A stretch of 64,000 nucleotides of DNA from JAFDVL01 sp031409955 (GCA_031409955.1 JANNYF010000365.1:1-64000); one strand, 5' to 3'; shown: positions 16,630 to 26,026, numbered from the stretch's first letter. Numbers and translations: made by a program. Notes: generated from the sequence alone by a model not told the origin.

Positions 16630-18414
16630 TTAGAACAAATATCCGCCAGCCGCTACGACCTTATCCGCCAGGCTTTCCCGAAGCGCCGACGTATTGATTG
16701 GCGTGTACTTCGTGAAGCGTTTCAGCGCAGCCAACAACATTCGCAAATCATCGCCTTCGGCAATTGCTGCGAGCGCATTCTTCGCGGCGATTTCAATGCG
16801 TCCGAGCGCGTCGTTGGTGTAGAGCTTCGTCGCGTCAATCGCGGCCTGATGCTTTTCTGTCCCGTCGCGTTCGATCAGCTTGGCCGTGCGGGCGATGGCG
16901 CTGTCCATCAGGAAAGTTTCGATGATGATGTCGGCAGCCCAGCACAATACCATTTGCTGTTCCGACAACGCGGTCATGAATTTTTGCGCGGCGGAACCGA
17001 GTACCATCAATGCGACTTTCTTGGCGTTGGCGGCAATCTTGCGCTCTTCGGCCATCGGTGTTTCGTCGGTATCCTCGAACGAAGGCCCGGCGAGCAATTC
17101 TTCCTGCAATTGTTTGGCGGCGGCGAGCAGCGGCAATTCGCCTTTCATCGCACGCTTGAGCAATTGGCCGGGAATCAACAGGCGGTTGATTTCGTTCGTG
17201 CCTTCAAAGATGCGGTTGACGCGGCAATCGCGGTACACGCCTTCGACCGGATAGTCTTCGGTGAAGCCGTTGCCGCCGTAAATTTGCACACCTTCGTCGG
17301 CGCAATAAAACAGCGCTTCGGTGCCGGCGACTTTAATCATCGCGCATTCAATCGCGTATTCTTCGACGGCTTTCAGGATTTGGGCCGGTTGGCTTTTATC
17401 AACGCCGTGCTCGCGGTCTTCGATCATGCCTGCCGTGCGGTAGAGCGCCGATTCAACGGCATAAATCCGCGCCAGCATTTCAGCCAGCTTGTATTTGATC
17501 GCGCCGAACGTAGCGATAGCGCGCCCGAATTGATGGCGTTCGGCGGCATAGGTGGCGGACAAACCAAGGACGCGTTTCGCCCCGCCAATAGAGCCTGCGC
17601 CCATCTTGATGCGCCCGAAATTCAGCACATTGAAAGCGATCAAATGGCCTTTGCCGATTTCGCCGAGCAACCGATCTTTCGGAATCTTTGCATCAGCTAA
17701 CAGCACAGGCGTGGTGGAGGAACCCCGTTGTCCGAGCTTATGTTCTTCTTTGCCGGGCGAAACACCGGGATCGTTTTTCTCTACGATGAAAGCGGAAAAC
17801 TTCTCGCCATCCACTTTGGCAAAGACGATGAACAGGTCAGCGAAGCCGCCGTTCGTGATCCACATTTTTTCGCCATTCAGAATCCAATGCTCGCCGTCTT
17901 CGCTGAGCCGCGCTACGGTTTTAGCGCCAAGCGCATCGGAGCCGGACGTAGATTCGCTCAAACAATACGAACTGATCCATTCGGCGGAACCGATCTTGGG
18001 CAAATAAAACGATTTTTGCGCGTCGTTGCCAAAAAACACGATGGGCAAAAGGCCGATGCTGTTGGTTGCGCCAAAGCCAGTCGCAAACGAAGCCTGCCCC
18101 GACAGGTTTTCGGCAATCAACATATTCGACACGTGGTCGAGTTCGAGGCCGTCGTATTTTTCTGGGATCGCGGCATTGATTAGTCCTAAGTCCGCTGCCT
18201 TTCTAATCAGGGTGCGCTGGACTTCGTAATCTTTGGTTTCAAGCGCGGCATGTTGCGGAATGACTTCCTTCTCCATGAATTCGGTCGTGGTTTGCCCGAT
18301 CATCACTTGTTCTTCGGTGAAATCTTCGGGCGAAAAGACCTGCGCGGGTGAGGTTTCTGCGAGTAAGAAGCCGCCACCTTTGACGACAATTTTTTCTGGT
18401 GCTGTAGCTGACAT
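16630..18414 (-). CDS. fadE: Acyl-CoA dehydrogenase, FadE type
   Basis: This FAD enzyme performs the first oxidation of fatty acyl-CoA beta-oxidation. At 594 residues it is the long type with a C-terminal extension, the same size as Bacillus subtilis FadE. The FAD-binding signature 'CLSESTSGSDA' lies near residue 154, 'MWITNGG' near 187, and the C-terminal catalytic/FAD block 'VQIYGGNGFTEDYPVEG' with 'FEGTNEINR' near 410. Residues from about 440 on form the helical extension. It is the distal gene of the minus-strand fad cluster, 90 bp after fadA, with a heptad hairpin in the gap. Confidence 0.93.
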   Translation of the reverse strand: MSATAPEKIVVKGGGFLLAETSPAQVFSPEDFTEEQVMIGQTTTEFMEKEVIPQHAALETKDYEVQRTLIRKAADLGLINAAIPEKYDGLELDHVSNMLIAENLSGQASFATGFGATNSIGLLPIVFFGNDAQKSFYLPKIGSAEWISSYCLSESTSGSDALGAKTVARLSEDGEHWILNGEKMWITNGGFADLFIVFAKVDGEKFSAFIVEKNDPGVSPGKEEHKLGQRGSSTTPVLLADAKIPKDRLLGEIGKGHLIAFNVLNFGRIKMGAGSIGGAKRVLGLSATYAAERHQFGRAIATFGAIKYKLAEMLARIYAVESALYRTAGMIEDREHGVDKSQPAQILKAVEEYAIECAMIKVAGTEALFYCADEGVQIYGGNGFTEDYPVEGVYRDCRVNRIFEGTNEINRLLIPGQLLKRAMKGELPLLAAAKQLQEELLAGPSFEDTDETPMAEERKIAANAKKVALMVLGSAAQKFMTALSEQQMVLCWAADIIIETFLMDSAIARTAKLIERDGTEKHQAAIDATKLYTNDALGRIEIAAKNALAAIAEGDDLRMLLAALKRFTKYTPINTSALRESLADKVVAAGGYLF

Positions 18415-18430
18415 AAAAAAAGCCTTTCTA

Positions 18431-18500
18431 GTAGTCGGTAGTCGGTAGACGGTAGCGGTAGATTCTTGCTACCGCCTACTGTCTACCGTCTACTGTCTAC
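18431..18500. repeat. Heptad-periodic hairpin between fadA and fadE
   Basis: The left arm is heptads gtagtcg, gtagtcg, gtagacg, gtagcgg (18431-18458). The right arm is heptads ctaccgc, ctactgt, ctaccgt, ctactgt (18469-18496). The two arms pair to a stem of about 30 bases. The element starts 17 bp upstream of the fadE start and ends 5 bp from the fadA stop. It may separate expression of the two genes. Confidence 0.75.
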
Positions 18501-18504
18501 CTTT

Positions 18505-19722
18505 TCAATTCATTAAGTTTTCAAAAATTCCAGCAGCGCCCATGCCGCCGCCGACACACATTGTCACCATTCCGTATCTGGCTCCGGTGCGTTTCATTTC
18601 CTGCAAAATCGTGGCGGTAAGCTTGGCTCCGGTGCAGCCGAGCGGATGCCCAAGAGCAAGCGCGCCGCCGTTGACGTTGACGCGCGCGGGATCAATGTTC
18701 AGCGTTTTGATGACGGCGAGTGCTTGCACCGCGAACGCTTCGTTGAGTTCGATCACGCCGATGTCGTCCAATTTCAAGCCTGCGATTTTCAACGCTTTCG
18801 GAATCGCTTCGATAGGGCCGATGCCCATCAATTCCGGCGGCACGCCCGCGACGGCGTAGCATACGAATCGCGCCATCGGTTTCAAGCCCAAAGCATCCGC
18901 ACGTTCACGCGACATCACCAATGCAGCGGCTGCGCCATCGGACATTTGCGAAGATGTTCCCGCCGTGACTGTGCCTTTGGCGTGAAAGACGGCGCGCAGT
19001 TTTGCCAAGCCTTCCAGCGAAGTTTCGCGCCGCACGCCTTCGTCCGTATCGAAGACGAATTCTTTCGTGGCAATGCGATTTTTGGCGTTGAGCGGTTTGC
19101 CCGCGGCGGCGGCGGCAACATTGACTTCGCGGTTGACGACGGTGATCGGCACGATTTCGTCTTTGAACTTGCCCGCGTCAATTGCGGCTGCAGCGCGCTG
19201 GTGCGAACGCACCGCGAACGCGTCCGCCTCCTCGCGCGAGATGCCGTATTCTCGGGCGACATTCTCCGCCGTCAATCCCATATTCAAATACACATCAGGA
19301 TAAATGTCTGTCAGCGTCGGATTCGGCGAAAGGTTGTAGCCGCCCATCGGCAACATAGACATAGATTCCGCGCCGCCGCCAATCGCTACGTCCGCCGAGC
19401 CAACCATAATGTGTTCGGCAGCCTGCGCGATGGCTTGCAAACCGGACGAGCAAAACCGATTGATGGTCAGCGCTGAAGTTGTCACGGGCAAGCCGCCGAG
19501 CAGCGCGATTTGCCGCGCCATATTTGCGCCCTGCTGTGCTTCCGGCGTCGCGCAGCCAATCACTACGTCACTCACTTCAGCCGGATCAAGTCCCGGCGTG
19601 CGGGCTAATAATTCTTTGATGACTACGCCGCCCAAATCATCAGGCCGCGTGTCTTTGAGGATGCCGCGCGGCGCTTTGCCAATCGCGGTTCTCAGTGCGT
19701 TTACGATAACTACTTCACGCAT
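18505..19722 (-). CDS. fadA: Acetyl-CoA acyltransferase (3-ketoacyl-CoA thiolase)
   Basis: This 405-residue thiolase cleaves 3-ketoacyl-CoA with CoA in the last step of beta-oxidation. The active-site cysteine is in 'NRFCSSGLQAI' near residue 91; the C-terminal 'GGALALGHPLGCTGAK' near 352 and 'CVGGGMGAAG' near 388 hold the His and second Cys. The length is standard. It lies between the small membrane-protein gene upstream and fadE downstream, in the order fadN-fadA-fadE seen in Bacillus subtilis. An acetyl-CoA C-acetyltransferase role is the alternative, less likely given the neighbours. Confidence 0.93.
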   Translation of the reverse strand: MREVVIVNALRTAIGKAPRGILKDTRPDDLGGVVIKELLARTPGLDPAEVSDVVIGCATPEAQQGANMARQIALLGGLPVTTSALTINRFCSSGLQAIAQAAEHIMVGSADVAIGGGAESMSMLPMGGYNLSPNPTLTDIYPDVYLNMGLTAENVAREYGISREEADAFAVRSHQRAAAAIDAGKFKDEIVPITVVNREVNVAAAAAGKPLNAKNRIATKEFVFDTDEGVRRETSLEGLAKLRAVFHAKGTVTAGTSSQMSDGAAAALVMSRERADALGLKPMARFVCYAVAGVPPELMGIGPIEAIPKALKIAGLKLDDIGVIELNEAFAVQALAVIKTLNIDPARVNVNGGALALGHPLGCTGAKLTATILQEMKRTGARYGMVTMCVGGGMGAAGIFENLMN

Positions 19723-19744
19723 GAATTGGTCTCCTTTGTTCGCG

Positions 19745-19873
19745 TCACCGCGCGAGGTAAGAAATGATCTGCAAAAACAAAATTACGATCAGCGGTGGCG
19801 CGACAGAGAAGAATAAAATCCAGATGCCTTCGCGCTGATAGGAAAATTGGTACAGAAATTTTGGAAGTTTCAT
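19745..19873 (-). CDS. Possible 42-residue single-span membrane protein
   Basis: From the ATG at 19873 the frame encodes 42 residues with a basic start (MKLPKF), a short aromatic segment and one long hydrophobic span ('ILFFSVAPPLIVILFLQII'). It lies 22 bp before the fadA start on the same strand. No convincing ribosome-binding site precedes the ATG. It may be a real small protein or a chance hydrophobic frame. Confidence 0.35.
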   Translation of the reverse strand: MKLPKFLYQFSYQREGIWILFFSVAPPLIVILFLQIISYLAR

Positions 19874-19892
19874 AAAAAACAGTAGGGCGAAG

Positions 19893-20300
19893 TTACAGCA
19901 AAACCGTGAAGCCTTCCTGTGCAAAATGATGATCGTGCGTGAGGGTTTCACGGATCCCGCGCTCGCGCATGACGTTCATTGAGATGCAATCGGTCAGGCT
20001 GTAACCTTTGTCGAGCCGTGCTTCGTATAATTCAAGCCCTGCCAGAAAGGTTGCGCGGGTATGCGGCAGCACTTCAATATTCAAATCATCCAGCAAGTAG
20101 TAAACGAACGCGACGGCTGTTTGCCGAATTCTGGCGGGATACTCGGCAAAAAAATTCAGCAATTCAATCAGGACAGATTCGGTTGTTACCAAGTTCGCCG
20201 CGCCCAGCGTTTTTTCGACTTCAATCACTCTGGCATACCACTGATCGTGAACATTGACGCGTGCTATCCAGTAATTTGTGTCCGCGAAAATTTCGTTCAC
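19893..20300 (-). CDS. PIN-domain toxin (VapC-like ribonuclease)
   Basis: This 135-residue protein has the PIN-domain pattern: 'FADTNYWIARVN' near residue 5 (first Asp), 'TTESVLIELLNFF' near 39 (conserved Glu), 'GYSLTDCISMNVM' near 98 (S-x-T-D) and 'TLTHDHHF' near 119. These acidic residues coordinate Mg in VapC toxins that cut tRNA or mRNA. It overlaps the upstream antitoxin gene by four bases. The pair sits inside the fad gene cluster, which suggests insertion of a mobile toxin-antitoxin module. Confidence 0.87.
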   Translation of the reverse strand: MNEIFADTNYWIARVNVHDQWYARVIEVEKTLGAANLVTTESVLIELLNFFAEYPARIRQTAVAFVYYLLDDLNIEVLPHTRATFLAGLELYEARLDKGYSLTDCISMNVMRERGIRETLTHDHHFAQEGFTVLL

Positions 20301-20539
20301 TTTTTCGTCGCTCCATAAAGATAGTGATCAAGATTCTCAGAAGCATCCGTCGGCAACTTGCGTAAGTCATCTTCTGGCACACGTCCGAAGGTTTCGCCGA
20401 CGATCTTATTCATCACTTCGCTGAGCGAACGGCGCGGTTTGCTTTCTTGTTCTATTATTTCTACAAACTCCAACACCCTTCTTTGTTGTTCGGGTGTAAG
20501 CGCCTGCACTTTTTCGATGACCGATTCTGTCATGCTCAT
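20297..20539 (-). CDS. Antitoxin partner of the PIN toxin
   Basis: This 80-residue protein has an N-terminal helix ('VIEKVQALTPEQQRRVLEFV') of the type found in small antitoxins paired with PIN toxins, then a basic hinge ('KPRRSLSEVMNKIVGE') and a toxin-binding tail. It overlaps the PIN gene by four bases and starts 16 bp after the fadN stop. DNA binding and autoregulation are inferred from the family type. Confidence 0.75.
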   Translation of the reverse strand: MSMTESVIEKVQALTPEQQRRVLEFVEIIEQESKPRRSLSEVMNKIVGETFGRVPEDDLRKLPTDASENLDHYLYGATKK

Positions 20540-20555
20540 AAAACATCCTTTTTGC

Positions 20556-22946
20556 CTAATTCCGTAGCGGCTTGCCCGTTTTGAGCATCGCGGCTAAACG
20601 CTCTTGCGTCGCTTTGGTTCCGCACAAACTCACAAATGCCTCGCGCTCCAGATCAAGCAAATATTGCTCCGACACGCGCGTCGGATGCGTTAGGTTGCCG
20701 CCGCTCAATACTTCCGCGATCTTCGTTCCAATCAACGCATCGTGATCGGAAATGTAGCCGCCGCGTTTCATCATGTGCATGCCAAGCTTGAATTTCGTGA
20801 GCGCCGCTTCGCCTAAGACCAAAATGTCCTGACGCGGTTGCGGGGCGACGTAGCCTTCGCGTGCCATCGTCAGCACGGTTTGCTTGGCTTCTTCGATCAG
20901 GCGGTCATTGTTCATCACGATGCGGTCGGTGTGGCGCAAGATGCCCCAATGACGGGCTTCGGCGGCGCTCACGGCGACTTTGCCCATGGCGATCAATTCA
21001 AAGTTTTTGCGCAGGATTTCAAATTGATCCAGGTTCGGCGTATCGGCTACAGCATCGGAGGCGCGCAACGCCATTTCTTTGGTGCCGCCTCCGCCGGGCA
21101 ACAGGCCAACGCCGACTTCGACCATGCCGATGTAGGTTTCGGCTGCGGCGACGGCACGGTCGGAATGCAGCGTCAATTCACAACCACCGCCAAGCGACAA
21201 GCCAAACGGCGCGACGATGACGGGCTTCGGCGAATAGCGCAGGCTCGTGGTCATTGTTTGGAACTGCTTCACCGCAAAACTGAGTTCGTCCCAATCGCCT
21301 TCCTGCGCACCCATCAGGATGAGCATGATGTTTGCGCCTGCGGAAAAGTTCGGGCCTTGATTGCCGACGACGAGGCCGACGAAACTCTTTTCGACTTCCT
21401 TGAGCGCCGCCGCGACCATCGCAATTTGATCGCCGCCGAGCGCGTTCATCTTGGCGTGGAATTCCACGCACGCGACGCCATCGCCGAGGTCAATCAAGCT
21501 TGCGCCAGCGTTTTTCTTGATGACTTTGCTTTGGTCTTTCAGCGACTTCAGAATCGTCACGCCTGCGGCTACTGGCACGGGTTTGTACTCATTACTGGCG
21601 AAATCGTAGAACTGCTTGACGCCGTTTTCGAGCCGATAAAAACTGGTATTTCCGGCGGCAAGCATCGCGTCAACATTGGCCGGAATCGTGCGGCCTTCCT
21701 CGCGCATTTTGGCGACGGATTTCTCAACGCCAATCGCATCCCATTTTTCGAAGATGCCCATCTCGTGCGCGAAGCCCCAGCGCATTGCGTTGTCAATTTC
21801 GACGATGTTGTCAGCGATTTCAGGAATGCGATGCGCCGCGTAAATGCAGGCGTCCGCCATCGTGTGCCATAAGTATTCGCCTGCGCGATCTTTCGCGTAG
21901 ACCAATGTTTTCAGGCGTGCAGAAAGGTCTTCGATTTGTTTCGCTGCCCCAACCGAAGCGAATTCGGCTTTCTGCTGCGGGCGATATTCCAGCGTCTCAA
22001 AATCCAACGTCAAAATGTCTTTGCCGACTTTTTTGTAGAAGCCGCCTTTGGTTTTGTCGCCAAGTATTTTGCGCTCGACCATTTTGTCCAGTATTTCTGG
22101 CACCCTGAACGATTCGCGCTTTTCGTCGTTGGTCAGCGAATTGTACAGATTGCGTGCGACGTTGTACGCCGTGTCGAGACCTACAATATCCAACGTGCGG
22201 AAGCTCGCGCTTTTCGCGTGTCCGATCAACGTGCCAGTCAGCGCATCAATTTCTTCCGGCGTGTAGCCTTTTGCGAGCATATAGCTCAGGCCGCCGAGCA
22301 TTGAGAAATTCGCCAGCCGATTGGCCACAAAGCCCGGCGTGTCTTTCGCGTACACGACGCCTTTGCCCAGCACGCGGTCAAAAAAGCCCGCCATAAAACA
22401 CGCGACTTCGGGCGCAGTTTCGGGCGTCGTGATGATCTCCATTAAATGCAGATAACGCGGCGGATTGAAAAAGTGCGTGCCTAAAAACTGCTTGCGAAAG
22501 TTGTCGGAACGGCCTTCGGCTAAAGATTGGATCGGGATGCCGGATGTGTTGGAGGTGATGATCGCTTCCGCATGCAGATACGGTTCGACGCGTTCGTACA
22601 GGCTGCGTTTGATGTCCAGGTTTTCGACAATGGCTTCGACAATCCAATCGCAGTCTTTCAGCTTCAGCAGGTCATCGTCAAAGTTGCCAACGGTCACAAG
22701 TCCCGCGAGTTCAGGCGACATAAACGCGGCGGGCTTGGCTTTCCTCGCGCCTTCCAATCCTGCGTTGGCGATGCGATTGCGCACGGCGGGCGATTCAATC
22801 GTCAAGCCTTTCGCCGCTTCTTCCGGCGTTGGTTCTTTCGGAACGATGTCCAGCAACAACGACGGAATGCCAGCGTTGGCCAGGTGCGCAGCGATTTGTG
22901 CGCCCATCACGCCTGCGCCCAAAACAGCAGCTTTTTTAATCTGCAT
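20556..22946 (-). CDS. fadN: 3-hydroxyacyl-CoA dehydrogenase/enoyl-CoA hydratase, FadN type
   Basis: This 796-residue bifunctional enzyme hydrates enoyl-CoA and oxidises 3-hydroxyacyl-CoA. The NAD domain comes first: 'AAVLGAGVMGAQIAAHLA' near residue 6, then 'GTHFFNPPRYLHLMEII' near 150. The hydratase domain is C-terminal: 'NFSAGANIMLI', 'GLSLGGGCELTLHSD' and 'EVGVGLLPGGGGTKE' near 600. This domain order and size match Bacillus FadN, not proteobacterial FadB. I chose the ATG at 22946 because 'aggag' lies nine bases upstream; the frame continues 103 codons further into the next gene without sense. Confidence 0.93.
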   Translation of the reverse strand: MQIKKAAVLGAGVMGAQIAAHLANAGIPSLLLDIVPKEPTPEEAAKGLTIESPAVRNRIANAGLEGARKAKPAAFMSPELAGLVTVGNFDDDLLKLKDCDWIVEAIVENLDIKRSLYERVEPYLHAEAIITSNTSGIPIQSLAEGRSDNFRKQFLGTHFFNPPRYLHLMEIITTPETAPEVACFMAGFFDRVLGKGVVYAKDTPGFVANRLANFSMLGGLSYMLAKGYTPEEIDALTGTLIGHAKSASFRTLDIVGLDTAYNVARNLYNSLTNDEKRESFRVPEILDKMVERKILGDKTKGGFYKKVGKDILTLDFETLEYRPQQKAEFASVGAAKQIEDLSARLKTLVYAKDRAGEYLWHTMADACIYAAHRIPEIADNIVEIDNAMRWGFAHEMGIFEKWDAIGVEKSVAKMREEGRTIPANVDAMLAAGNTSFYRLENGVKQFYDFASNEYKPVPVAAGVTILKSLKDQSKVIKKNAGASLIDLGDGVACVEFHAKMNALGGDQIAMVAAALKEVEKSFVGLVVGNQGPNFSAGANIMLILMGAQEGDWDELSFAVKQFQTMTTSLRYSPKPVIVAPFGLSLGGGCELTLHSDRAVAAAETYIGMVEVGVGLLPGGGGTKEMALRASDAVADTPNLDQFEILRKNFELIAMGKVAVSAAEARHWGILRHTDRIVMNNDRLIEEAKQTVLTMAREGYVAPQPRQDILVLGEAALTKFKLGMHMMKRGGYISDHDALIGTKIAEVLSGGNLTHPTRVSEQYLLDLEREAFVSLCGTKATQERLAAMLKTGKPLRN

Positions 22947-22963
22947 TGATAATCTCCTGTCAA

Positions 22964-23350
22964 TCAAAGTAAAGCCCAAGGGGCCAAATAACACGCGCTC
23001 ATCAGCACGAAGAGGAACGCCATCAGCACCGATGGCAATGACGTTCCCCAAAACAGCGGTTGCAGCAAAAAGCGGAAGAACCAGAACACGCCGATGCCCA
23101 GAGAAATCGTGCGCCCAAGCCCCGCGCTCAGCAATTCGTTCGTGTGCCAGAACGAGACAAACGCAAAGAGTAAAAACACAAAACTCAAACACAGGTTCAG
23201 CACCTGCATCACGCCGCTGTTCAGACGGCTCAAGCGTTTCAACTCGGCGCGCCAATCAAACATCTGCCAAAACAACAAGTGAAAAATCAGCCACCCGATA
23301 CTCGCGTAGCCGCCAATTTTAACCAGCAAGATTGCGGTGGACGGGGTCAT
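22964..23350 (-). CDS. Four-helix membrane protein of unknown function
   Basis: This 128-residue protein has four predicted hydrophobic segments (about residues 8-28, 46-68, 78-97 and 103-125) with a short basic loop ('DWRAELKRLSRLN') after the first. No known motif was recognised. It lies 17 bp upstream of fadN and probably belongs to the same transcript. A role linked to fatty-acid use can only be guessed from position. Confidence 0.7.
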   Translation of the reverse strand: MTPSTAILLVKIGGYASIGWLIFHLLFWQMFDWRAELKRLSRLNSGVMQVLNLCLSFVFLLFAFVSFWHTNELLSAGLGRTISLGIGVFWFFRFLLQPLFWGTSLPSVLMAFLFVLMSACYLAPWALL

Positions 23351-23378
23351 AATATTTTTCCCAGCAAAGCTAATCAGT

Positions 23379-23464
23379 ACGGTACTGCGAGTGGTAGCGA
23401 GCCTGGTTTGTTACTGTGAACGGATGCGAGATCTAAACAAGCTCGCTACCGCTCGCGGTACTGT
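23379..23464. repeat. Inverted repeat upstream of the fadN transcript
   Basis: The 24 bases at 23379-23402 pair with 23441-23464 with three mismatches; the core is gtagcgagc with gctcgctac. It occupies the 121-bp gap between the flavin reductase gene and the membrane-protein gene. The sequence type resembles REP-like dispersed repeats and may also weaken read-through. Confidence 0.65.
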
Positions 23465-23471
23465 TCCGTTT

Positions 23472-24158
23472 TCAATAATTCGTCAGTATGTTTTCGTCAG
23501 CAAATCCCAGTTCTTGCAAGCGGTCTTTGGTCTGCTGCATCATTTCATTCGAGCCGCAAATCAATGCGAGGGGATTGTGCAAGTCCGGCACGATGTTGTC
23601 GAGCAGGCTTTGCACATAGCCTGTGTCGCCGCTCCATTCGTCGTTGGGCTGACTGATGACTTGCCGCAACGTGACATCGTGCGTGCGCCATTCCGTCGTG
23701 ATTTCTTCCGCAAAGTAAAAATCTTTGCTCGTTCGCGCACCGTGCAACACGATCAATTGGCCGAAGTCGTGGCGGCGACGAAACACGTGGCGCAACGTCG
23801 AGCGGAGCGGCGCAATGCCCGTACCCATCGCTACGAAAACCAAATCGCGGCCTTGATGGTTTTCCAGCGGAAAGCCATTGCCAACGATTTTGCTGAGGGT
23901 GATTTCTGCCGCTGCGCCAGCATTGAAAAGCCCGTGCGCAAGGCTGGCTTCGTTGTCGCTGTGCTTGACCAGGAACTCGTATTCTTTGTCGTCTGGCGCA
24001 GAAGCAAACGCAAGGTACAATGGTTTGCGCCCTTCCATTTCCAGTACGGCGACTTGTCCCGCGATGAAGCGTTCTTTCTCCGCTTCAGGCGGCAGCATAA
24101 AGAAGCTCCAGACGTTCGGTGTGTGTTTGTGAATTCGGGTGATCGTTAATTTAGTCAC
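23472..24158 (-). CDS. Ferredoxin-NADP reductase-like FAD-binding oxidoreductase
   Basis: This 228-residue protein is built like ferredoxin-NADP reductases: a beta-barrel FAD domain ('LYLAFASAPDDKEYEFLVK' near residue 48, where R-x-Y-S would be expected) and an NAD(P) domain with 'LVFVAMGTGIAPLRS' near 105 and 'ICGSNEMMQQ' near 200. It has no iron-sulfur cluster motif. The start is GTG at 24158, overlapping the fadD stop by four bases (GTGA). Electron transfer for acyl-CoA oxidation is a possible role suggested only by neighbours. Confidence 0.82.
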   Translation of the reverse strand: MTKLTITRIHKHTPNVWSFFMLPPEAEKERFIAGQVAVLEMEGRKPLYLAFASAPDDKEYEFLVKHSDNEASLAHGLFNAGAAAEITLSKIVGNGFPLENHQGRDLVFVAMGTGIAPLRSTLRHVFRRRHDFGQLIVLHGARTSKDFYFAEEITTEWRTHDVTLRQVISQPNDEWSGDTGYVQSLLDNIVPDLHNPLALICGSNEMMQQTKDRLQELGFADENILTNY

Positions 24159-26026
24159 GGTTTTATTTCGTGTTGACGCTCTTTTTCTGTATACATTGCG
24201 TCAATCTGCGCTTTGTATTTTTCCATTACGACGCGGCGTTTGACCTTCAGCGTTGGCGTTAGCTCGTCGCTTTCAATCGTCAGCTCACGGTCAAGTAAAA
24301 CGACGCCTTTGAGCTTTTCAAAATGCCCAAGCTCAGGCGTCAATTTGTCCACTTCGCGTTCGATCAAATCCATCACTTGCGGATGCCGCAGCAAATCGTT
24401 GCTGTCCTGGTACGCGATGTTCTTCAATGCGGCGTAGCTCTTGAGCGCATCGAAATGCGGCACGATCAATGCTGCCGGGAACTTGCGCTGTTCGCCGATC
24501 ACGACGGCTTGGTTGATGAAGCGGCTTTGCTTGAGTTCGTTTTCAATGGGCTGCGGCGCGATGTATTTTCCGCCACTCGTCTTAATCAAATCTTTCTTGC
24601 GGTCGGTGATGTACAGAAAGCCGTCCGCGTCCAAATGCCCAATGTCGCCCGTGTGCAACCACGCGTTGCCGTGTTCATCGTACGACAACGTTTCGGCGGT
24701 GGCTTCGGGCTTGTTGAAGTAGCCCTGCATAATGTTTGCGCCACTCGCCAGGATTTCGCCGTCTTCCGCAATTTTGATGGTGACGCCGGGAATCGGTTTG
24801 CCACACGAGCCGAGCCGATTGGACTTGGCGGTGTTCATCGAAATCACGGGCGAGCTTTCGGTCAAACCGTAGCCCTGCAAAATTTGGAGTCCTGCGCCAT
24901 AAAAAACCTGCGCAAGTTCCAGCGGCAATGCAGCGCCACCGGAAGCGAGATTTTTGATGCGTCCGCCGAACGCGGCCTGCCATTTGGCAAACACCAGCTT
25001 CACGGCAAATGCGCGTTTGGCCTGCAACAACAATCCAATCGGTTTTCCGCTGTTTTCGGCGACGGCCCATTCTTTGGCAACTTCAATCGCCCAATTGGCA
25101 ATGCGAGCTTGCGCGGCTCCGGCGGCTTCGGCCTTTTCTAACGTCTTCGCGTAAATCTTTTCATACAGGCGTGGCACGCTGGTCAAGAAGTGCGGGCGAA
25201 CTTCGACCAGATTTTGCGCGACTGTATCAATGCTTTCGGCCAGGTAAATTTTTACTTGGAGGAACATGTCGAGGTAGATGGTCACTCGCTCAAAGATGTG
25301 TGAAAACGGCAGGAAGCTCAGCGCGACATCACCCGCTTGAATATTCATCGCCTGCGCCACGCTGCGCACATTGGACATAATGTTGCGGTGCGTCAACACC
25401 ACACCTTTTGGCTCGCCCGTCGTGCCAGATGTGTAAATCAAAGTGGCCAGAGATTCAGGTTCCACGGGGTTGCGCAAACGTTCGTATAAATCCGGCTGCA
25501 ACCGATCCAACTGTCTGCCGAAGGCCTGCAAATCCGCAAAGTAAATCACGCGCGGATCGTCGGTCTCAAAAGGGTCGAACGTGATGATTTTTTTCAAGCT
25601 AGGCACATCGTCGAGCGATTCCTGCACGCGCGCGAATTGTTTGGGTGACGAGATAAACAGTACCTCGACGCTGGCATCGTTGAGAATATATGACACCTGC
25701 TTGGGCGCTTGCGTGGCGTAAATCGGCACGTCTGCGGCGGCGCAATTCAGCACGCCCAAATCGGCAATTGTCCACTCAACGCGGTTTTCCGAAAGCAGGC
25801 CGACGTGATCGTCCGGGCGCACGCCGAGCGAGTATAAACCGAGCGTAGTCGCGCGGACTTGCGCGGCTAATTCTTGCGCGGAAACCGAGTGCCACGTGCC
25901 TTCTTTCTTGTAATTCAGCAAATCAGGCTGGGCCGACGAAACCACCGCATCCAGCAACGACACGATAGTCGTGGGCTGCGACGAGTGGTTTGGTTTGGCT
26001 ACGATTGTAGTCTCGCGTTGTGCCAT
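24155..26026 (-). CDS. fadD: Long-chain acyl-CoA synthetase
   Basis: This 623-residue AMP-forming ligase activates fatty acids to acyl-CoA. The AMP-binding P-loop is 'LIYTSGTTGEPKGVVLTHRN' near residue 192; 'ILQGYGLTESSPVISMN' lies near 383 and 'LHTGDIGHLDADGFLYITDRKKD' near 460, with 'TSGGKYIAPQPIEN' after it. The length fits the long-chain (FACL) group. It is transcribed after the TetR regulator gene with an 86-bp gap containing an inverted repeat, and is coupled to the flavin reductase by a GTGA overlap. Confidence 0.95.
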   Translation of the reverse strand: MAQRETTIVAKPNHSSQPTTIVSLLDAVVSSAQPDLLNYKKEGTWHSVSAQELAAQVRATTLGLYSLGVRPDDHVGLLSENRVEWTIADLGVLNCAAADVPIYATQAPKQVSYILNDASVEVLFISSPKQFARVQESLDDVPSLKKIITFDPFETDDPRVIYFADLQAFGRQLDRLQPDLYERLRNPVEPESLATLIYTSGTTGEPKGVVLTHRNIMSNVRSVAQAMNIQAGDVALSFLPFSHIFERVTIYLDMFLQVKIYLAESIDTVAQNLVEVRPHFLTSVPRLYEKIYAKTLEKAEAAGAAQARIANWAIEVAKEWAVAENSGKPIGLLLQAKRAFAVKLVFAKWQAAFGGRIKNLASGGAALPLELAQVFYGAGLQILQGYGLTESSPVISMNTAKSNRLGSCGKPIPGVTIKIAEDGEILASGANIMQGYFNKPEATAETLSYDEHGNAWLHTGDIGHLDADGFLYITDRKKDLIKTSGGKYIAPQPIENELKQSRFINQAVVIGEQRKFPAALIVPHFDALKSYAALKNIAYQDSNDLLRHPQVMDLIEREVDKLTPELGHFEKLKGVVLLDRELTIESDELTPTLKVKRRVVMEKYKAQIDAMYTEKERQHEIKP

